Assembly: GCA_011045995.1 (NCBI GenBank)
Contig: DSBQ01000001.1
Span: 1 to 43,581, forward strand
Source of the DNA: Methanoculleus sp.
GTDB taxonomy: Archaea; Halobacteriota; Methanomicrobia; Methanomicrobiales; Methanomicrobiaceae
Length of the DNA: 43,581 bases
Direction: 5' to 3'
Part shown: piece by piece, positions 17,195 to 26,822 of the stretch
Layout of the letters: every line of letters starts with the position of its first letter
Numbering within the stretch: the first letter of the stretch is position 1
Program-made: the position numbers and the translations under genes
The notes under the pieces: model-generated
The model's database searches: none
Seen by the model: the letters and a program-made list of their open reading frames with translations, nothing else
What the model was told of the DNA's origin: nothing

Positions 17195-17698
17195 ATGGCA
17201 CCGCCCGGCATCTACTGCCTGATACTCGCAAACCCGGCATGCACGGTCCGGGTGGGACAGTTGGGGGAATGCCGGTTTCCCGCCGGGCGGCACTGCTATA
17301 TCGGGTCCGCCCTCGGGCCCGGGGGCCTTGCCCGCGTCTGCCGGCACCTGCGCCTCGCAAGGGAACAGGACCGTCCGCCCCGGTGGCATATCGACTACCT
17401 GCTCACCGACCCCCGCTTCATCCCGGAGGCGGTGGTGTGGGCGGTAACGGCGGACCGGCTCGAATGCGCCGTCGCCCGTTCACTGGGGGAGCCAGGTATC
17501 AAAGGATTCGGGTGCAGTGACTGCCGGTGTCCGACCCATCTCTTCTCCCGTGAGGAACATCCGGTTGCAGAGGTCTGCCGGGCCTTCAGGTCCGCCGGAT
17601 GCGCACCGTTGTTCCGGGGAGCATCGGATATGGTGCAGGATTTTTTTTGGTACAGGCAAAAGACTGATATAGTCAGCCTTACGATTTTGCACCTATGA
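17195..17698 (+). CDS. DUF123 (GIY-YIG-related) protein
   Basis: A 167-residue protein of the DUF123 family, a short domain related to GIY-YIG nucleases and found in archaea alone or fused to endonuclease III. Visible landmarks are GIYCLIL at the N-terminus, VRVGQLGECRFPAGRHCYIGSAL with the YIG element, GGLARVCRHLR, RWHIDYLL, and a cysteine/histidine cluster GCSDCRCPTHLF in the second half that could bind a metal. Nuclease activity is inferred from the fold and not certain. It starts 9 bp after the MBL gene and its stop overlaps the flavoprotein start by 4 bp. Confidence 0.8.
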   Translation: MAPPGIYCLILANPACTVRVGQLGECRFPAGRHCYIGSALGPGGLARVCRHLRLAREQDRPPRWHIDYLLTDPRFIPEAVVWAVTADRLECAVARSLGEPGIKGFGCSDCRCPTHLFSREEHPVAEVCRAFRSAGCAPLFRGASDMVQDFFWYRQKTDIVSLTILHL

Positions 17699-18240
17699 AA
17701 GTCCTCGGTATATCCGGGAGTATGCGCAGGAAGGGAAATACCGCCATTCTTGTTCAGAAGGTGTTGGAAGAGGTCGTAAAAAAGAACGACGCCATCGACA
17801 CCGAGTACATCTCCCTCGCCGATTATGAAATAGGGCCCTGTATCGCCTGCATGAAATGCAAAGAGGAGAAGAAGTGCCTGCTCACCAACGATGAGTGGGA
17901 AGCGGCCGCCTCAAAAATGCTCGATTGCGACGTCCTCCTCATCGGGACGCCGGTCTATTACTATGACGTCTGCGGCCAGATGAAGAACTTCATCGACCGC
18001 ACCTACAGCATGTACCATGACCGGAAACTGACCGGCAAATATGTGGTAACCATCGCAATCCAGGCGGAGAAGGGTGCCGACCGGGCGCTCGAGACCCTGG
18101 AAGGATTTGCAAATACGCACGAATTCTCGTTCATCGGAGAGATAGAGGGGCATGCCACCGATGAAGGTGATATCCTCAGGGACGAAAAGGCACTCAAAAC
18201 GGTCGGGAAGATCGCTGCGAAGATTGCAGACCTCGGGTAA
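17695..18240 (+). CDS. Isf-type iron-sulfur flavoprotein (NADPH-dependent FMN reductase family)
   Basis: A 181-residue flavodoxin-fold protein. The N-terminus LGISGSMRRKGNT forms the FMN phosphate loop; residues 49-61 give a compact cysteine set, C49-X2-C52-X2-C55-X5-C61, which is the pattern of the methanogen iron-sulfur flavoprotein Isf that holds a 4Fe-4S cluster and passes electrons between ferredoxin and small acceptors such as O2 or H2O2. GTPVYYYDVCGQMKNFIDRT is the family's middle motif. The start overlaps the upstream gene by 4 bp, but a TGATATAG also lies 27 nt before the ATG, so a second, leaderless transcript is possible. A role in oxidative defence or electron transfer is inferred. 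Confidence 0.88.
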   Translation: MKVLGISGSMRRKGNTAILVQKVLEEVVKKNDAIDTEYISLADYEIGPCIACMKCKEEKKCLLTNDEWEAAASKMLDCDVLLIGTPVYYYDVCGQMKNFIDRTYSMYHDRKLTGKYVVTIAIQAEKGADRALETLEGFANTHEFSFIGEIEGHATDEGDILRDEKALKTVGKIAAKIADLG

Positions 18241-18353
18241 CCCCGGATTGTCGGGTGCAGGCTACCCGAATGCCTGACGTCCCCCCTGTTGTACCGTTGG
18301 GGGAAGCGTCAACCTAATGGTGGAGGCACGACGAGGTACTGGTACTGGAGTTT

Positions 18354-21300
18354 ATGGCCCGTACCACCATATTTACCATTCTTCCCGGCCAGGGACTGCC
18401 CGTCTGCACGGGACGGTTTTGCAAGGCCGCCGCAAGGGATCCCTTCCACAGCGTACTCATCCTGCCGACCAAACGACTTGCAGGTGAGATCCGGGACCAG
18501 ATGAGAGAGAGAGGCCTGCCCTTTCTTCCGGACCTCGTAGGAACCCCGGAAGAGGTGGCCCGGGCTGTTCTGCACCGCTACCGGCCAGCCATCCGGGTGA
18601 TGGAGAGGGACGAGGCCCGCTCCGTCTTTCTTGCGGTCCTGAAGGAACGGCCTGCGGGATCGCCGCTCATCACGCCTGACCGCCAGCCCGGCATCAGGCA
18701 GGCGGACGACCTGGGCATCCTGAGAAAGGTTATCGAAGCCCGGATGATTGACTATCCCGCGTGCCTCGCCGAACTGCAGGGGCAGCGGAGCACCGAAGTG
18801 GGGGCGGTGCTTGACGCCTACCGGACCCTGCTGGAGCACCGGCGCCTCGTCGACAGTGATTCAGTACTCGCGTGCGCTGCAGGTGCCGTCCGGGAGGCGG
18901 CGCAGCGGTGGCAGGTCTTTGTCTACGGGCTCTACGAACCCCCCGCCTCGTTACGGGGGTTTCTGGGCGCATTTCGTGCAGGAGAGGGGGAATTTTCCGC
19001 ATTCGTCCCGTATGCGCAGAATCCGGCAGTCTTCGCCGACCGATGGGAATGGATGGATGCGGATGAATACCATACCATCGCAGGGGAGGGCTCGGGATGG
19101 CTGCCCATCTTTGGCGGGGAGGAGGCGTCCGGCGCCTGTCCGGTCAGGACGATGCGGCCCGCCACGCGTGAGGCCGAGGTCCGCGCCATCGCAGCAGAGG
19201 TCTCCCGCCTCCTGGAAGAGGGCACCCCCCCCGGCGGGATCACGGTGGCTTTCCCCGATATACGGGCTGCCGCCCCGCTGCTGGAGGAGGCCTTTGCCGA
19301 TGCCGCCATCCCCTATGCAACGGCCACCCGCCCTTCCCTTGCGACCATTCCTCTCGTGCAGGTGGTCCTGCTCGCGGCAGGCATCCCTGCGGGAAGGTAC
19401 CGTCGTGAGGATGTTGCAGCGCTCTTCTCCTCTCCGTACTTCCGTTTCAACGCCGGCAACCGGCCGCTGACCGGCGGTGACGTGGAACGGCTGGCGCGGG
19501 AGGCAGGCATCAGCGAAGGTCTGCGTTCATGGGAACGGGGCCTCGAACGGCTCTGCGCACGGTATGCCGCAGAGGCCGGAGACGGCGGCGAGGCGGCAGC
19601 AGCCCGGGCCGCCACCGGCCGGGTACAGGCGGCGGCCATCATGGATGTCCTTCGCCGCCTCAAAACACTGGAAGGCGTAAGGCCGGCATCCGGGCATGTC
19701 CGCGCCCTCGGAGAGTTGCTCGCAGCGTGGGATGCACCTTTCATTCCCCCGGCACCGGACGATGCCGTCGGTGCGGCCGAGGAAGAGGCATGGTCCCTCC
19801 TGAACGGGACACTCCGGCGTCTGGGGAGCAGTCCCACATCGGACCAGCGGATCTCACAGGGAGAGTTTCTCGGGCTCTGGACCACGATGGTCCGCGAGAC
19901 CCGCCTCTCCCCGGTTACGGACAACGGGAGGGTGCAGGTGACGGGTATCCGTGAACTGGCCCATATGCGGGTGCCGCATCTCTTCCTTGCGGACCTCACC
20001 GATGGGCGTATGCCCGACATCCCTCCCCTTCTGCCGTACACCACCGAGCGCGAGGAGGGGAGGATGGGGACCCAGAGCCGCCGGGAGAAGCTCAGGGAAG
20101 AGCGCTACTATTTCCTGGCAGCACTCTCGGCAGCAGAGAAGGAGATCTGTCTCAGTGCGGCCCTCGCCGAAGGCACCACCCCGCTCGTGGAGTCCCCGTT
20201 TCTGCGGATGGTGGAGGAGGCGACCGGTGCCGTGCCCTGCGATGCGGAGACGGAGACCATCTGGTCGGCCCGGTCACGGGCAGCGGGGGCAGGAAGAGCG
20301 ATCGCAGGCGGGTATATGCCTGCGGCGGGATGGCTCCCGGAAGGGCTGGGCACGGAGGAAGTCCTCTCCCGCATCAGATCGGAGGCCGCCTGCCGCACCG
20401 GGGGATACACCACCGCCTGGGATGGGATACTGACAGGGGAGAAGGAGATCACCGCAGACCTCGCCGCCCGTTTCGGCCCGGAGCGTGCATGGTCCCCGAC
20501 ATCGCTGGATATGTATGTGGCATGCCCGTTCCGCTTCTACTGTGCATATGTACTCGGCCTTGCGGCCCTGCCGGAGGCAGAACGAACCATATCCGCGGCC
20601 GACCAGGGGGCGCTGGTGCACGAGATCCTCCGTGGGTTCTATGAGCGGTGGCGGGCAGCAGGCCATCCCGGCAGACCTGCCCGCGGCGATCACGCAGCCG
20701 CGTCTGCCGTCGTGCGGGACGTCGCCAGGCGAGAGACAGACCGGTACCACTGGGAAGGGCCGGTCTGGGAAGTGGTGAAGGAGCAGTTGCTGGGAACGGC
20801 AGACGGGGAGGGGCTCTTCGGGGAATTTCTTGCAGAGGAGGAGAAGGCCGCCGACAGTGCCCTTGACCCCTCCCTCTTCGAGGTTTCCTTCGGCATCGCA
20901 GGAAAGGTACCCTCTCTCTCGGGCGCTCCGGTCCCTCTGCCGGTGCCGGGCGGGGACGGGGTGCTGAGGGTACGGGGCACCATCGACCGCGTGGACGCAG
21001 GGGACGATGGGACCTGCATGGTCACCGACTACAAAACCGGCACTGCCCCCACCCAGAAGGATATCCGCGAGGGACGGGCGCTCCAGCTCCCCCTCTACCT
21101 CCGTGCCCTCGAGACCGTGACAGGCATGAACGGCGTCGCCTGCGGATACTATACCATCAGACAGGGAAAGACACAGAACAGCATCGTCGCCCACGACCCG
21201 GCGGCCGCTCCTCTGCTCGGCAGCATCCCGAAAAAAGCAATGCCCGCAGACGAGGACTTTACCAGGATGATCGACGGGGCGGTCACGGCGGCTGCCCGGG

Positions 21301-21488
21301 CGGTCGCCGGTATCCGGAGCGGACGGTTCCCTCCCTCCGACGGCATACGGAAATGCCCGTCCTACTGCGATTATTCGTCAATATGCCGGTTTTCAAGCCT
21401 CCGGACCCTCACCTGTGCTGATGCAGCCGGGGACGATGAGGACGCCGGGCGGTTCCCCGGTGGAGCTCAGGGAGGAGACGAGGCATGA
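18354..21488 (+). CDS. AddB-like nuclease subunit (PD-(D/E)XK with Fe-S cysteines)
   Basis: A 1044-residue protein resembling AddB/RexB of the AddAB double-strand-break resection complex. The N-terminal part (about 1-600) looks like a helicase-derived scaffold but shows no GxGKT loop. The C-terminal third is a RecB-type nuclease: SLDMYVACPFRFYC (C724, C730), ADQGALVHEILRGFY, GTIDRVDAGD and VTDYKTG (catalytic D and K near 891-893), then C1001-X3-C1005-X5-C1011. With C724 these probably hold a 4Fe-4S cluster as in bacterial AddB, where the usual spacing is CX2CX5C. It overlaps the AddA-like gene by 4 bp. An AddAB-type pair is bacterial in character and hints at old lateral transfer. Confidence 0.82.
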   Translation: MARTTIFTILPGQGLPVCTGRFCKAAARDPFHSVLILPTKRLAGEIRDQMRERGLPFLPDLVGTPEEVARAVLHRYRPAIRVMERDEARSVFLAVLKERPAGSPLITPDRQPGIRQADDLGILRKVIEARMIDYPACLAELQGQRSTEVGAVLDAYRTLLEHRRLVDSDSVLACAAGAVREAAQRWQVFVYGLYEPPASLRGFLGAFRAGEGEFSAFVPYAQNPAVFADRWEWMDADEYHTIAGEGSGWLPIFGGEEASGACPVRTMRPATREAEVRAIAAEVSRLLEEGTPPGGITVAFPDIRAAAPLLEEAFADAAIPYATATRPSLATIPLVQVVLLAAGIPAGRYRREDVAALFSSPYFRFNAGNRPLTGGDVERLAREAGISEGLRSWERGLERLCARYAAEAGDGGEAAAARAATGRVQAAAIMDVLRRLKTLEGVRPASGHVRALGELLAAWDAPFIPPAPDDAVGAAEEEAWSLLNGTLRRLGSSPTSDQRISQGEFLGLWTTMVRETRLSPVTDNGRVQVTGIRELAHMRVPHLFLADLTDGRMPDIPPLLPYTTEREEGRMGTQSRREKLREERYYFLAALSAAEKEICLSAALAEGTTPLVESPFLRMVEEATGAVPCDAETETIWSARSRAAGAGRAIAGGYMPAAGWLPEGLGTEEVLSRIRSEAACRTGGYTTAWDGILTGEKEITADLAARFGPERAWSPTSLDMYVACPFRFYCAYVLGLAALPEAERTISAADQGALVHEILRGFYERWRAAGHPGRPARGDHAAASAVVRDVARRETDRYHWEGPVWEVVKEQLLGTADGEGLFGEFLAEEEKAADSALDPSLFEVSFGIAGKVPSLSGAPVPLPVPGGDGVLRVRGTIDRVDAGDDGTCMVTDYKTGTAPTQKDIREGRALQLPLYLRALETVTGMNGVACGYYTIRQGKTQNSIVAHDPAAAPLLGSIPKKAMPADEDFTRMIDGAVTAAARAVAGIRSGRFPPSDGIRKCPSYCDYSSICRFSSLRTLTCADAAGDDEDAGRFPGGAQGGDEA

Positions 21489-24400
21489 GCGCACCGAAGG
21501 GACGCCAGAAGGAGGCGGTCGAGACCGGGGGGAGCCTCTGCGTTACGGCCGGAGCCGGGACAGGAAAGACCTTCGTCCTGGTGAACCGCTACCTCGGGAT
21601 GATCGCCCCTGCAGGTGGTGGCGGTGGCGGCGGCGGAGTGGGAGGCATCCTCGCCCTCACCTACACGGAGAAGGCGGCCGCTGAGATGAAATCCCGCATA
21701 CGAAGTGCCGTTGCAGAACAGGAGGGGCCGGAATGGGACCATGTGGCAGAAGACCTGCTCTTCGCCCATATCTCCACCATCCATTCGTTCTGTTCGGGTA
21801 TCCTGCGTGAATTTGCCCTTGAAGCCGGGGTCGACCCGGGGTTCGTCCCTCTCGAGGAGTACGATCTCGAACGGATCCTCGGGCAGGCGGTCACCGACCT
21901 CTTCCATACCGACCCGCCGCAGGGCGTGAGAGAACCGCTCATGTCCCTGCTGCGGACGATGGGGGACTGGCACCTCGAGAAGGCACTCCGGGAACTCTAT
22001 GCCAGGCGCCACCTTGCCGAACCGTTCTTCGAACGCCTTGCCCGAAACCGGGACGGTGTCGTCAGGGACTGGGCGGCTGAGCTTGCAACCGAACAGGAAC
22101 GCATCCGGGACGCGGCCTGTGCCGCCGGTGCCGCCGCGGCGGCGGAGGTGCTGCGCGAGCTTGCCGTCCGCTATGCGGGTGAGGCCGACAACGGGACGCG
22201 GTACCTGAAGAACGCCGCTCCCTTCCTTGAGGGGATCCGGGGAGATGCCTCCCCGGAGGCGTTCTGTCGGGCCCTCGCGGGGCTCGCCGGGGCAGGCGGC
22301 ACGGCAAAGATGGGATCAAAGAAGGTCTTCGGGGACGAGAAGCCACGCCTTACGGCCGCCTTCGCCACCCTGAATGCGGCGGTGCGGGCGTGCCCGCCGG
22401 AGCTCTGTACGGCAGCCATCGGCCCGGACGAACCGGCAACGGAGGCGACCTGCAGAGCCCTTGCGGACCTTGCCACGGTGTACGGCCGGTTTGCCGCCCT
22501 GATCGGGAGCGCCAAACGGGCGAGAAGCGCCATCGACTTTGCCGATATGATCGTGCTAACGGCGCGGCTTTTGGAAGAGCGCCCCGAGATTGCCCGCGAT
22601 CACCTCAGGGGCCGGTACCGCTTCATCTTGGTCGACGAGTACCAGGATACCGATCCCCTCCAGGCCGCGATCATACGGACGATCCTCGGGGAGGAGGGCA
22701 CCGCCGGGTCGCTCTTCGTCGTCGGCGACCCGAAACAGTCGATCTACCTCTTTAGGAACGCCGATGTGACCCAGTTCAAACGGACGATGGAGGAGATCGG
22801 AGCAGCGGGAGGCACGACCGTTCCCCTCGATATCAACTTCCGCAGCACCCCTGCGGTGATCGGTCTGGTCAATACCCTCTTCTCCCGTCTCTTTGCCTCC
22901 GACCGGCTGCCGTGGGAGTTCGCCTACGACCCGATCGCCGTCTCGGAGGGCCGGGCCTGCCACCACGGCACCGTGGATCTCCTCCTCGCCCCGGCGGGGA
23001 AGGGTCCTGCAGGCATCCGGGAAGAGGCGGCAATGATCGCCCGCCACCTCCAGGAGATGGTCACCCGGCAGACAAAGCTGGTCTACCGGAAGAGACGGGA
23101 CCTGGAGGGCTATGACCCTGCAACGGGGGGCGGCGATGATCGGGTCCCCGTCCCTGTACGGTGGCGGGACTGTGCAGTCCTCATTGAGTCCCGTACAAAC
23201 CTTGAGTACCTCGAGGACGCCTTCGGGCGGTACGCCGTCCCCTTCCACGTCCACCGGGGAACAGGGTTCTACCGCCGCCAGGAGGTCCGCGACATCACCT
23301 CGCTCTTCACCTTCCTCGCCCGGCCGGACGACGACATGGCACTCTACGGCGTCCTCCGCTCGCCGTGGTTCGGCTTCTCCGATGCCGCCCTCTACCGGGC
23401 AACCGGAGGTGACGGCCGCCACCTTTTGGGCCGCATACGCAGGGCAGACGATGGGGACGCCGCCCGCGCCGCCGCCCTCCTGGACCGGTGGCTCACCTAT
23501 GCCCGCAGGGAACCACTGGACCGCCTCGTCTCCCGTATCATGGAAGAGTCGGGCATTTTTGCCGTCTATGCGGCACTGGAAGGCGGGGACCAGATGGCGG
23601 CCAACCTTGGGAAGGTCGCCGCCATGATACGCGAACGCGGCCAGTCCGGCATCTACACGCTCGACGAGTGTGCCGCCGACTTTACCGTTGCGACGGCATC
23701 CGGCAGGGACGAGGAGGAGGCTCCGGTCGAGGGGTCGGTGCGGGATGCGGTCACCGTCATGACGGTGCACGGCTCCAAGGGACTGCAGTTTCCCGTCGTC
23801 ATCCTGCCATGGATGGCCCGGTCACGGGCCGCACCCCACCCGGGCCTCCTGATCGATGAGGAATGCGGTGTAGGGATGAAGGTGCCGGACCAGGGCGGCG
23901 TGCCTGCAGACACCCCGGTCCGGCGGCTGATTGAACACCGGCTCAGTCAGAAGGAGCAGGCGGAGAGGAAGCGGCTCTTCTATGTAGCGGTGACGAGAGC
24001 CGAGGACCACCTTGTCATGAGCGGGATGCGCCCGGCACCCGACACCATCCCCGCTACCCCTGAGGCGGGTTCATCGCGGCTGGACTGGCTGCTCGGCGCC
24101 CTCGGTGCCGGTGAAGACGCGGTTGCCGGCGGGGAGATCCCCTACCCGGACGCCGGCGGCCACCCCTGTACCATGCGGGTGATCACCGATCCGGCGGGCA
24201 TCACCGCCCACGAGCGGGTGACCAGACAACACCCCCCTGAAGCAGAAGCCCTCGAAGCAGCCCGGGTAATTCCCTATAGCCGCCCCCCGTGGAGCACCGC
24301 CACTCCCACGGGTCCCCGGCGGGCGATCACCGTAAGCCTGCTCGAAGAGGAGGCAGCGGGGAAGAGGCCTCACCAAGGGCTCGTTCCCGCCCCGGCGGAT

Positions 24401-24874
24401 GCCGACGGGCCGGCACTGGCAGGCATCATTCTCCATGAGGTCATGGCGGGCGTTCCTGCCGAAACAGCCCTTGCCCGGGCAGGCAGGGAAGGGGATGCGG
24501 AACGTGCAGGCCTGCTGGAGGAGACGCGGGAGGCGTTTTTTGCCCTTCCCCTCATCCGGGATGCGGCAGCACAGTGGTGCGAGGTGCCGTTCTCGGTGAT
24601 GATCGCGGGGAGGCACTGCACCGGACGCATCGACCGGATCGTCCGGACCGCCGACGGGCGGTGGGCGGTGATCGACTACAAGTCCGGGAGCCGGGACGCC
24701 AAAGCAGAAGAGGCATACGCCTGCCAGATGGCGATGTACCACGAAGCGCTAAGGCAACTCACCGGTGCGGAACCGGAGTGCTACCTGTGGTTTGCCGGCG
24801 ATCACCGACTGGTGCGGGTTATGCCGGACAAAGAGAGATTATATTTCGCTATAGCCCGCCATTCAGGGGCATAA
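21485..24874 (+). CDS. AddA-like UvrD-family helicase/nuclease
   Basis: A 1129-residue superfamily 1 helicase fused to a nuclease, partner of the upstream protein. Helicase motifs are in order: Walker A TAGAGTGKT (about 21-29), LTYTEKAA, VDEYQDTDPLQ (Walker B), VGDPKQSIYLFRNAD, DINFRSTP, TVHGSKGLQFPVVILP and RLFYVAVTRAEDHL. The C-terminus carries a RecB nuclease domain with GRIDRI and VIDYKSG (near 1062-1068) and QMAMYHEAL. Together with AddB it would unwind and resect DNA ends for recombination. Odd detail: eight glycines in a row (residues 44-51) stand between Walker A and the next motif, encoded by a GGN tract at 21614-21637. Confidence 0.88.
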   Translation: MSAPKGRQKEAVETGGSLCVTAGAGTGKTFVLVNRYLGMIAPAGGGGGGGGVGGILALTYTEKAAAEMKSRIRSAVAEQEGPEWDHVAEDLLFAHISTIHSFCSGILREFALEAGVDPGFVPLEEYDLERILGQAVTDLFHTDPPQGVREPLMSLLRTMGDWHLEKALRELYARRHLAEPFFERLARNRDGVVRDWAAELATEQERIRDAACAAGAAAAAEVLRELAVRYAGEADNGTRYLKNAAPFLEGIRGDASPEAFCRALAGLAGAGGTAKMGSKKVFGDEKPRLTAAFATLNAAVRACPPELCTAAIGPDEPATEATCRALADLATVYGRFAALIGSAKRARSAIDFADMIVLTARLLEERPEIARDHLRGRYRFILVDEYQDTDPLQAAIIRTILGEEGTAGSLFVVGDPKQSIYLFRNADVTQFKRTMEEIGAAGGTTVPLDINFRSTPAVIGLVNTLFSRLFASDRLPWEFAYDPIAVSEGRACHHGTVDLLLAPAGKGPAGIREEAAMIARHLQEMVTRQTKLVYRKRRDLEGYDPATGGGDDRVPVPVRWRDCAVLIESRTNLEYLEDAFGRYAVPFHVHRGTGFYRRQEVRDITSLFTFLARPDDDMALYGVLRSPWFGFSDAALYRATGGDGRHLLGRIRRADDGDAARAAALLDRWLTYARREPLDRLVSRIMEESGIFAVYAALEGGDQMAANLGKVAAMIRERGQSGIYTLDECAADFTVATASGRDEEEAPVEGSVRDAVTVMTVHGSKGLQFPVVILPWMARSRAAPHPGLLIDEECGVGMKVPDQGGVPADTPVRRLIEHRLSQKEQAERKRLFYVAVTRAEDHLVMSGMRPAPDTIPATPEAGSSRLDWLLGALGAGEDAVAGGEIPYPDAGGHPCTMRVITDPAGITAHERVTRQHPPEAEALEAARVIPYSRPPWSTATPTGPRRAITVSLLEEEAAGKRPHQGLVPAPADADGPALAGIILHEVMAGVPAETALARAGREGDAERAGLLEETREAFFALPLIRDAAAQWCEVPFSVMIAGRHCTGRIDRIVRTADGRWAVIDYKSGSRDAKAEEAYACQMAMYHEALRQLTGAEPECYLWFAGDHRLVRVMPDKERLYFAIARHSGA

Positions 24875-24901
24875 GCCCTATACTACCCTTTTTTGCAGGG
24901 C
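24875..24901 (+). terminator. Terminator region after addA
   Basis: GCCCT (24875-24879) directly after the stop pairs with AGGGC (24897-24901), with six T residues (24889-24894) in between. A second T8 run follows at about 24979. Archaeal oligo-T termination is the simplest reading; the 280 bp before the next gene hold no credible frame. Confidence 0.45.
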
Positions 24902-25183
24902 ATATGATATATCGCCCATCTGAAATCCACCGGGAGATGCCAAAGGTTGCAGAACGTTCCCGCACCGTAATCCGTCCCCTTTTTTTTGCCGGTTCGCTTC
25001 AACCGTTCCTCCCCCTGTCCCGTCTCGTCGTTCAGTGATATCTGTGCATGAGACGCAGAACAGGAATGCCTCCGTTTCCGCCGGCAGGAGCGGCACTCTA
25101 TGGGCCCGCCTGTATGCAACCGGTACCATTTCCCACATTTATTACCGGTGAACACCAATCTCCTGTCAATACGAGTCGGGCAG

Positions 25184-25987
25184 ATGAGACGAAAAGAAGG
25201 AAACAGCGAACGGTTCGAGTGCAGCGCCATCTCCATTGCCGGTGTGCGGCCGGTCAATGAGGATGCATGGTGCGCCGCCGCGGTGGATGAGGGACTTTTC
25301 TGTGCCGTCGCCGACGGGATAGGAGGTCACGCGGCAGGGGACGTGGCATCCTCGCTTGCGATCCGCATCCTCGGCGAGACGATCCGGAAGACGGAGATCC
25401 CCGGAGGCGATCACGAAACTGCGGCACATGCACTCAGGAAAGGCCATTCCCTCGCTCACGAGGCCGTTGTCGAACAGGCCACCGGTACGCAGGCAGGCAT
25501 GGGAACGACCCTCGTCTCCGCCTATTTTTGGGGCGAAAAGGTCACCCTCTGCAATACCGGCGATTCCCGGTGCACCCTCATACGGAGCGGAACCGTCGTG
25601 CCGCTCACCAGGGACCATTCATTCGTTCAGGGACTTGTGGACCGGGGGGTGCTTACGCAGGAAGAGGCGGCCCGCCATCCGATGGCAAACATCATCACCC
25701 ACTCGCTGGGGGCGGACTTCATCGCCGACTGCGCCGCCCACCCCCTCGGTGACGGCGATACCCTGGTGCTCTCCTCCGACGGCCTGCACGACTACGTGTC
25801 CCGGCAGACGATGGTGAAGGCGGGGGAGGCGGCGAGCGCACAGGAGGCCGCACGCATTCTTTTGGAGGATGCCGCACGCACCTCGACCGACAATATCACT
25901 CTCATCGTCGTCAGGGTGCATGCCGGCGCAGGATGGAATGAAGGGGGTGAGGAGGATGGCGGACGAGAAGGACTACGGCAACGCTGA
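25184..25987 (+). CDS. PP2C-type Ser/Thr protein phosphatase
   Basis: A 267-residue metal-dependent phosphatase that removes phosphate from Ser/Thr residues. All PP2C motifs are present: GVRPVNEDAW near the N-terminus, VADGIGGHAAGDVAS (the DGxGGH metal site), GMGTTLVSA, CNTGDSRCTLIR, LTRDHSFVQ, LSSDGLHDYV (second metal-site aspartate) and DNITLIVVRV at the end. It is of the PrpC/Stp1 sort that pairs with Hanks-type kinases. ATG 25184 is chosen because the frame upstream reads as non-protein; a CATTTATT TATA-like box lies at 25135-25142. The next two genes encode an FHA protein (overlap 32 bp) and a kinase, so this is the reset enzyme of a signalling cassette. Confidence 0.92.
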   Translation: MRRKEGNSERFECSAISIAGVRPVNEDAWCAAAVDEGLFCAVADGIGGHAAGDVASSLAIRILGETIRKTEIPGGDHETAAHALRKGHSLAHEAVVEQATGTQAGMGTTLVSAYFWGEKVTLCNTGDSRCTLIRSGTVVPLTRDHSFVQGLVDRGVLTQEEAARHPMANIITHSLGADFIADCAAHPLGDGDTLVLSSDGLHDYVSRQTMVKAGEAASAQEAARILLEDAARTSTDNITLIVVRVHAGAGWNEGGEEDGGREGLRQR

Positions 25988-26813
25988 GACCGTGGTGATG
26001 ACCGAAGACCCGGAGTATTATGAAGACCTCTCCGACTACCTCAACGTGCTCTCCAACCCCGTCCGCCTGCGTATCCTCAAGATCATCGAGCACACCCCCC
26101 GGGAGGCCCGCGAGATCGCCGCCGGGATCGGCACCTCCTATGTAAACACGAAGAAGCACCTGGAAAAGATGCTCAACGCGGGCATCATCACCAAAGAAGC
26201 GGGATTCGGACGGGCCACCTCCCGCGGGTCTCTCCCCGTCTGGAAATACACCACCCGCCCCGGCGGCATCGAGGAGATCATCCGCAACCTCGGGTTCTTC
26301 TCGAACCTGGACATCCGTATCGACGGGAGTGAACTTGCCGGGCAGGTGGAGGAGGCCCGCCGGATGGTGTCCCGCGAATACGCCGGGGAGACCCCGGTCC
26401 TCTTCGTCCTGGGGGGTTCGGCGGACGGACAGACCTTCCCCCTCTCGGGGGAAGTGACCCGTATCGGGCGGGAGGAGAAACGCCTCGGACCGCTCATGAC
26501 GGAGGACCGGGCATCGGTCATCCAGTACGCCGCCCCGGGAACCCTCACCGGCGATGCCGCCATCGTCGTCTCACGTGACTTCGACCTCGTCACCCGGATA
26601 TCCCGCCCCCACGCCGTCATCGCACGCCGGGACAGTGGATGGTATCTCACCGACCGGGGAAGCACCGGCGGTACCTACCTGAATGACAACCCGTGCGATG
26701 CGAACCGGGAGGTGCGGCTGATGGCCGGCGATATCATCGACCTCGCCCGCGGCCCCCGCGGTGTCCGGTTCCTTTTCACCGTTGCCGAGGAACAGGATGC
26801 GGCAGATGAATAG
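25956..26813 (+). CDS. Winged-helix DNA-binding protein fused to an FHA domain
   Basis: A 285-residue protein of two parts. Residues about 18-100 form an ArsR-type winged helix: YLNVLSNPVRLRILKIIEHTPREAREIAAG, then YVNTKKHLEKMLNAGII and a VWKYTTRPGG wing. Residues about 155-280 form an FHA domain that recognises phosphothreonine: GEVTRIGRE, ISRPHAVIARRD (the S-x-x-H pair) and DRGSTGGTYLND, a variant of the common GSTNGTYVN. Start ATG 25956 has a GGTGAGGAGG directly before it. Between a PP2C phosphatase and a kinase, it is best read as a transcription factor steered by threonine phosphorylation; targets are unknown. The promoter motif near 29.2 and 32.5 kb is a candidate site. Confidence 0.88.
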   Translation: MADEKDYGNAETVVMTEDPEYYEDLSDYLNVLSNPVRLRILKIIEHTPREAREIAAGIGTSYVNTKKHLEKMLNAGIITKEAGFGRATSRGSLPVWKYTTRPGGIEEIIRNLGFFSNLDIRIDGSELAGQVEEARRMVSREYAGETPVLFVLGGSADGQTFPLSGEVTRIGREEKRLGPLMTEDRASVIQYAAPGTLTGDAAIVVSRDFDLVTRISRPHAVIARRDSGWYLTDRGSTGGTYLNDNPCDANREVRLMAGDIIDLARGPRGVRFLFTVAEEQDAADE

Positions 26814-26822
26814 AGTGAACAG

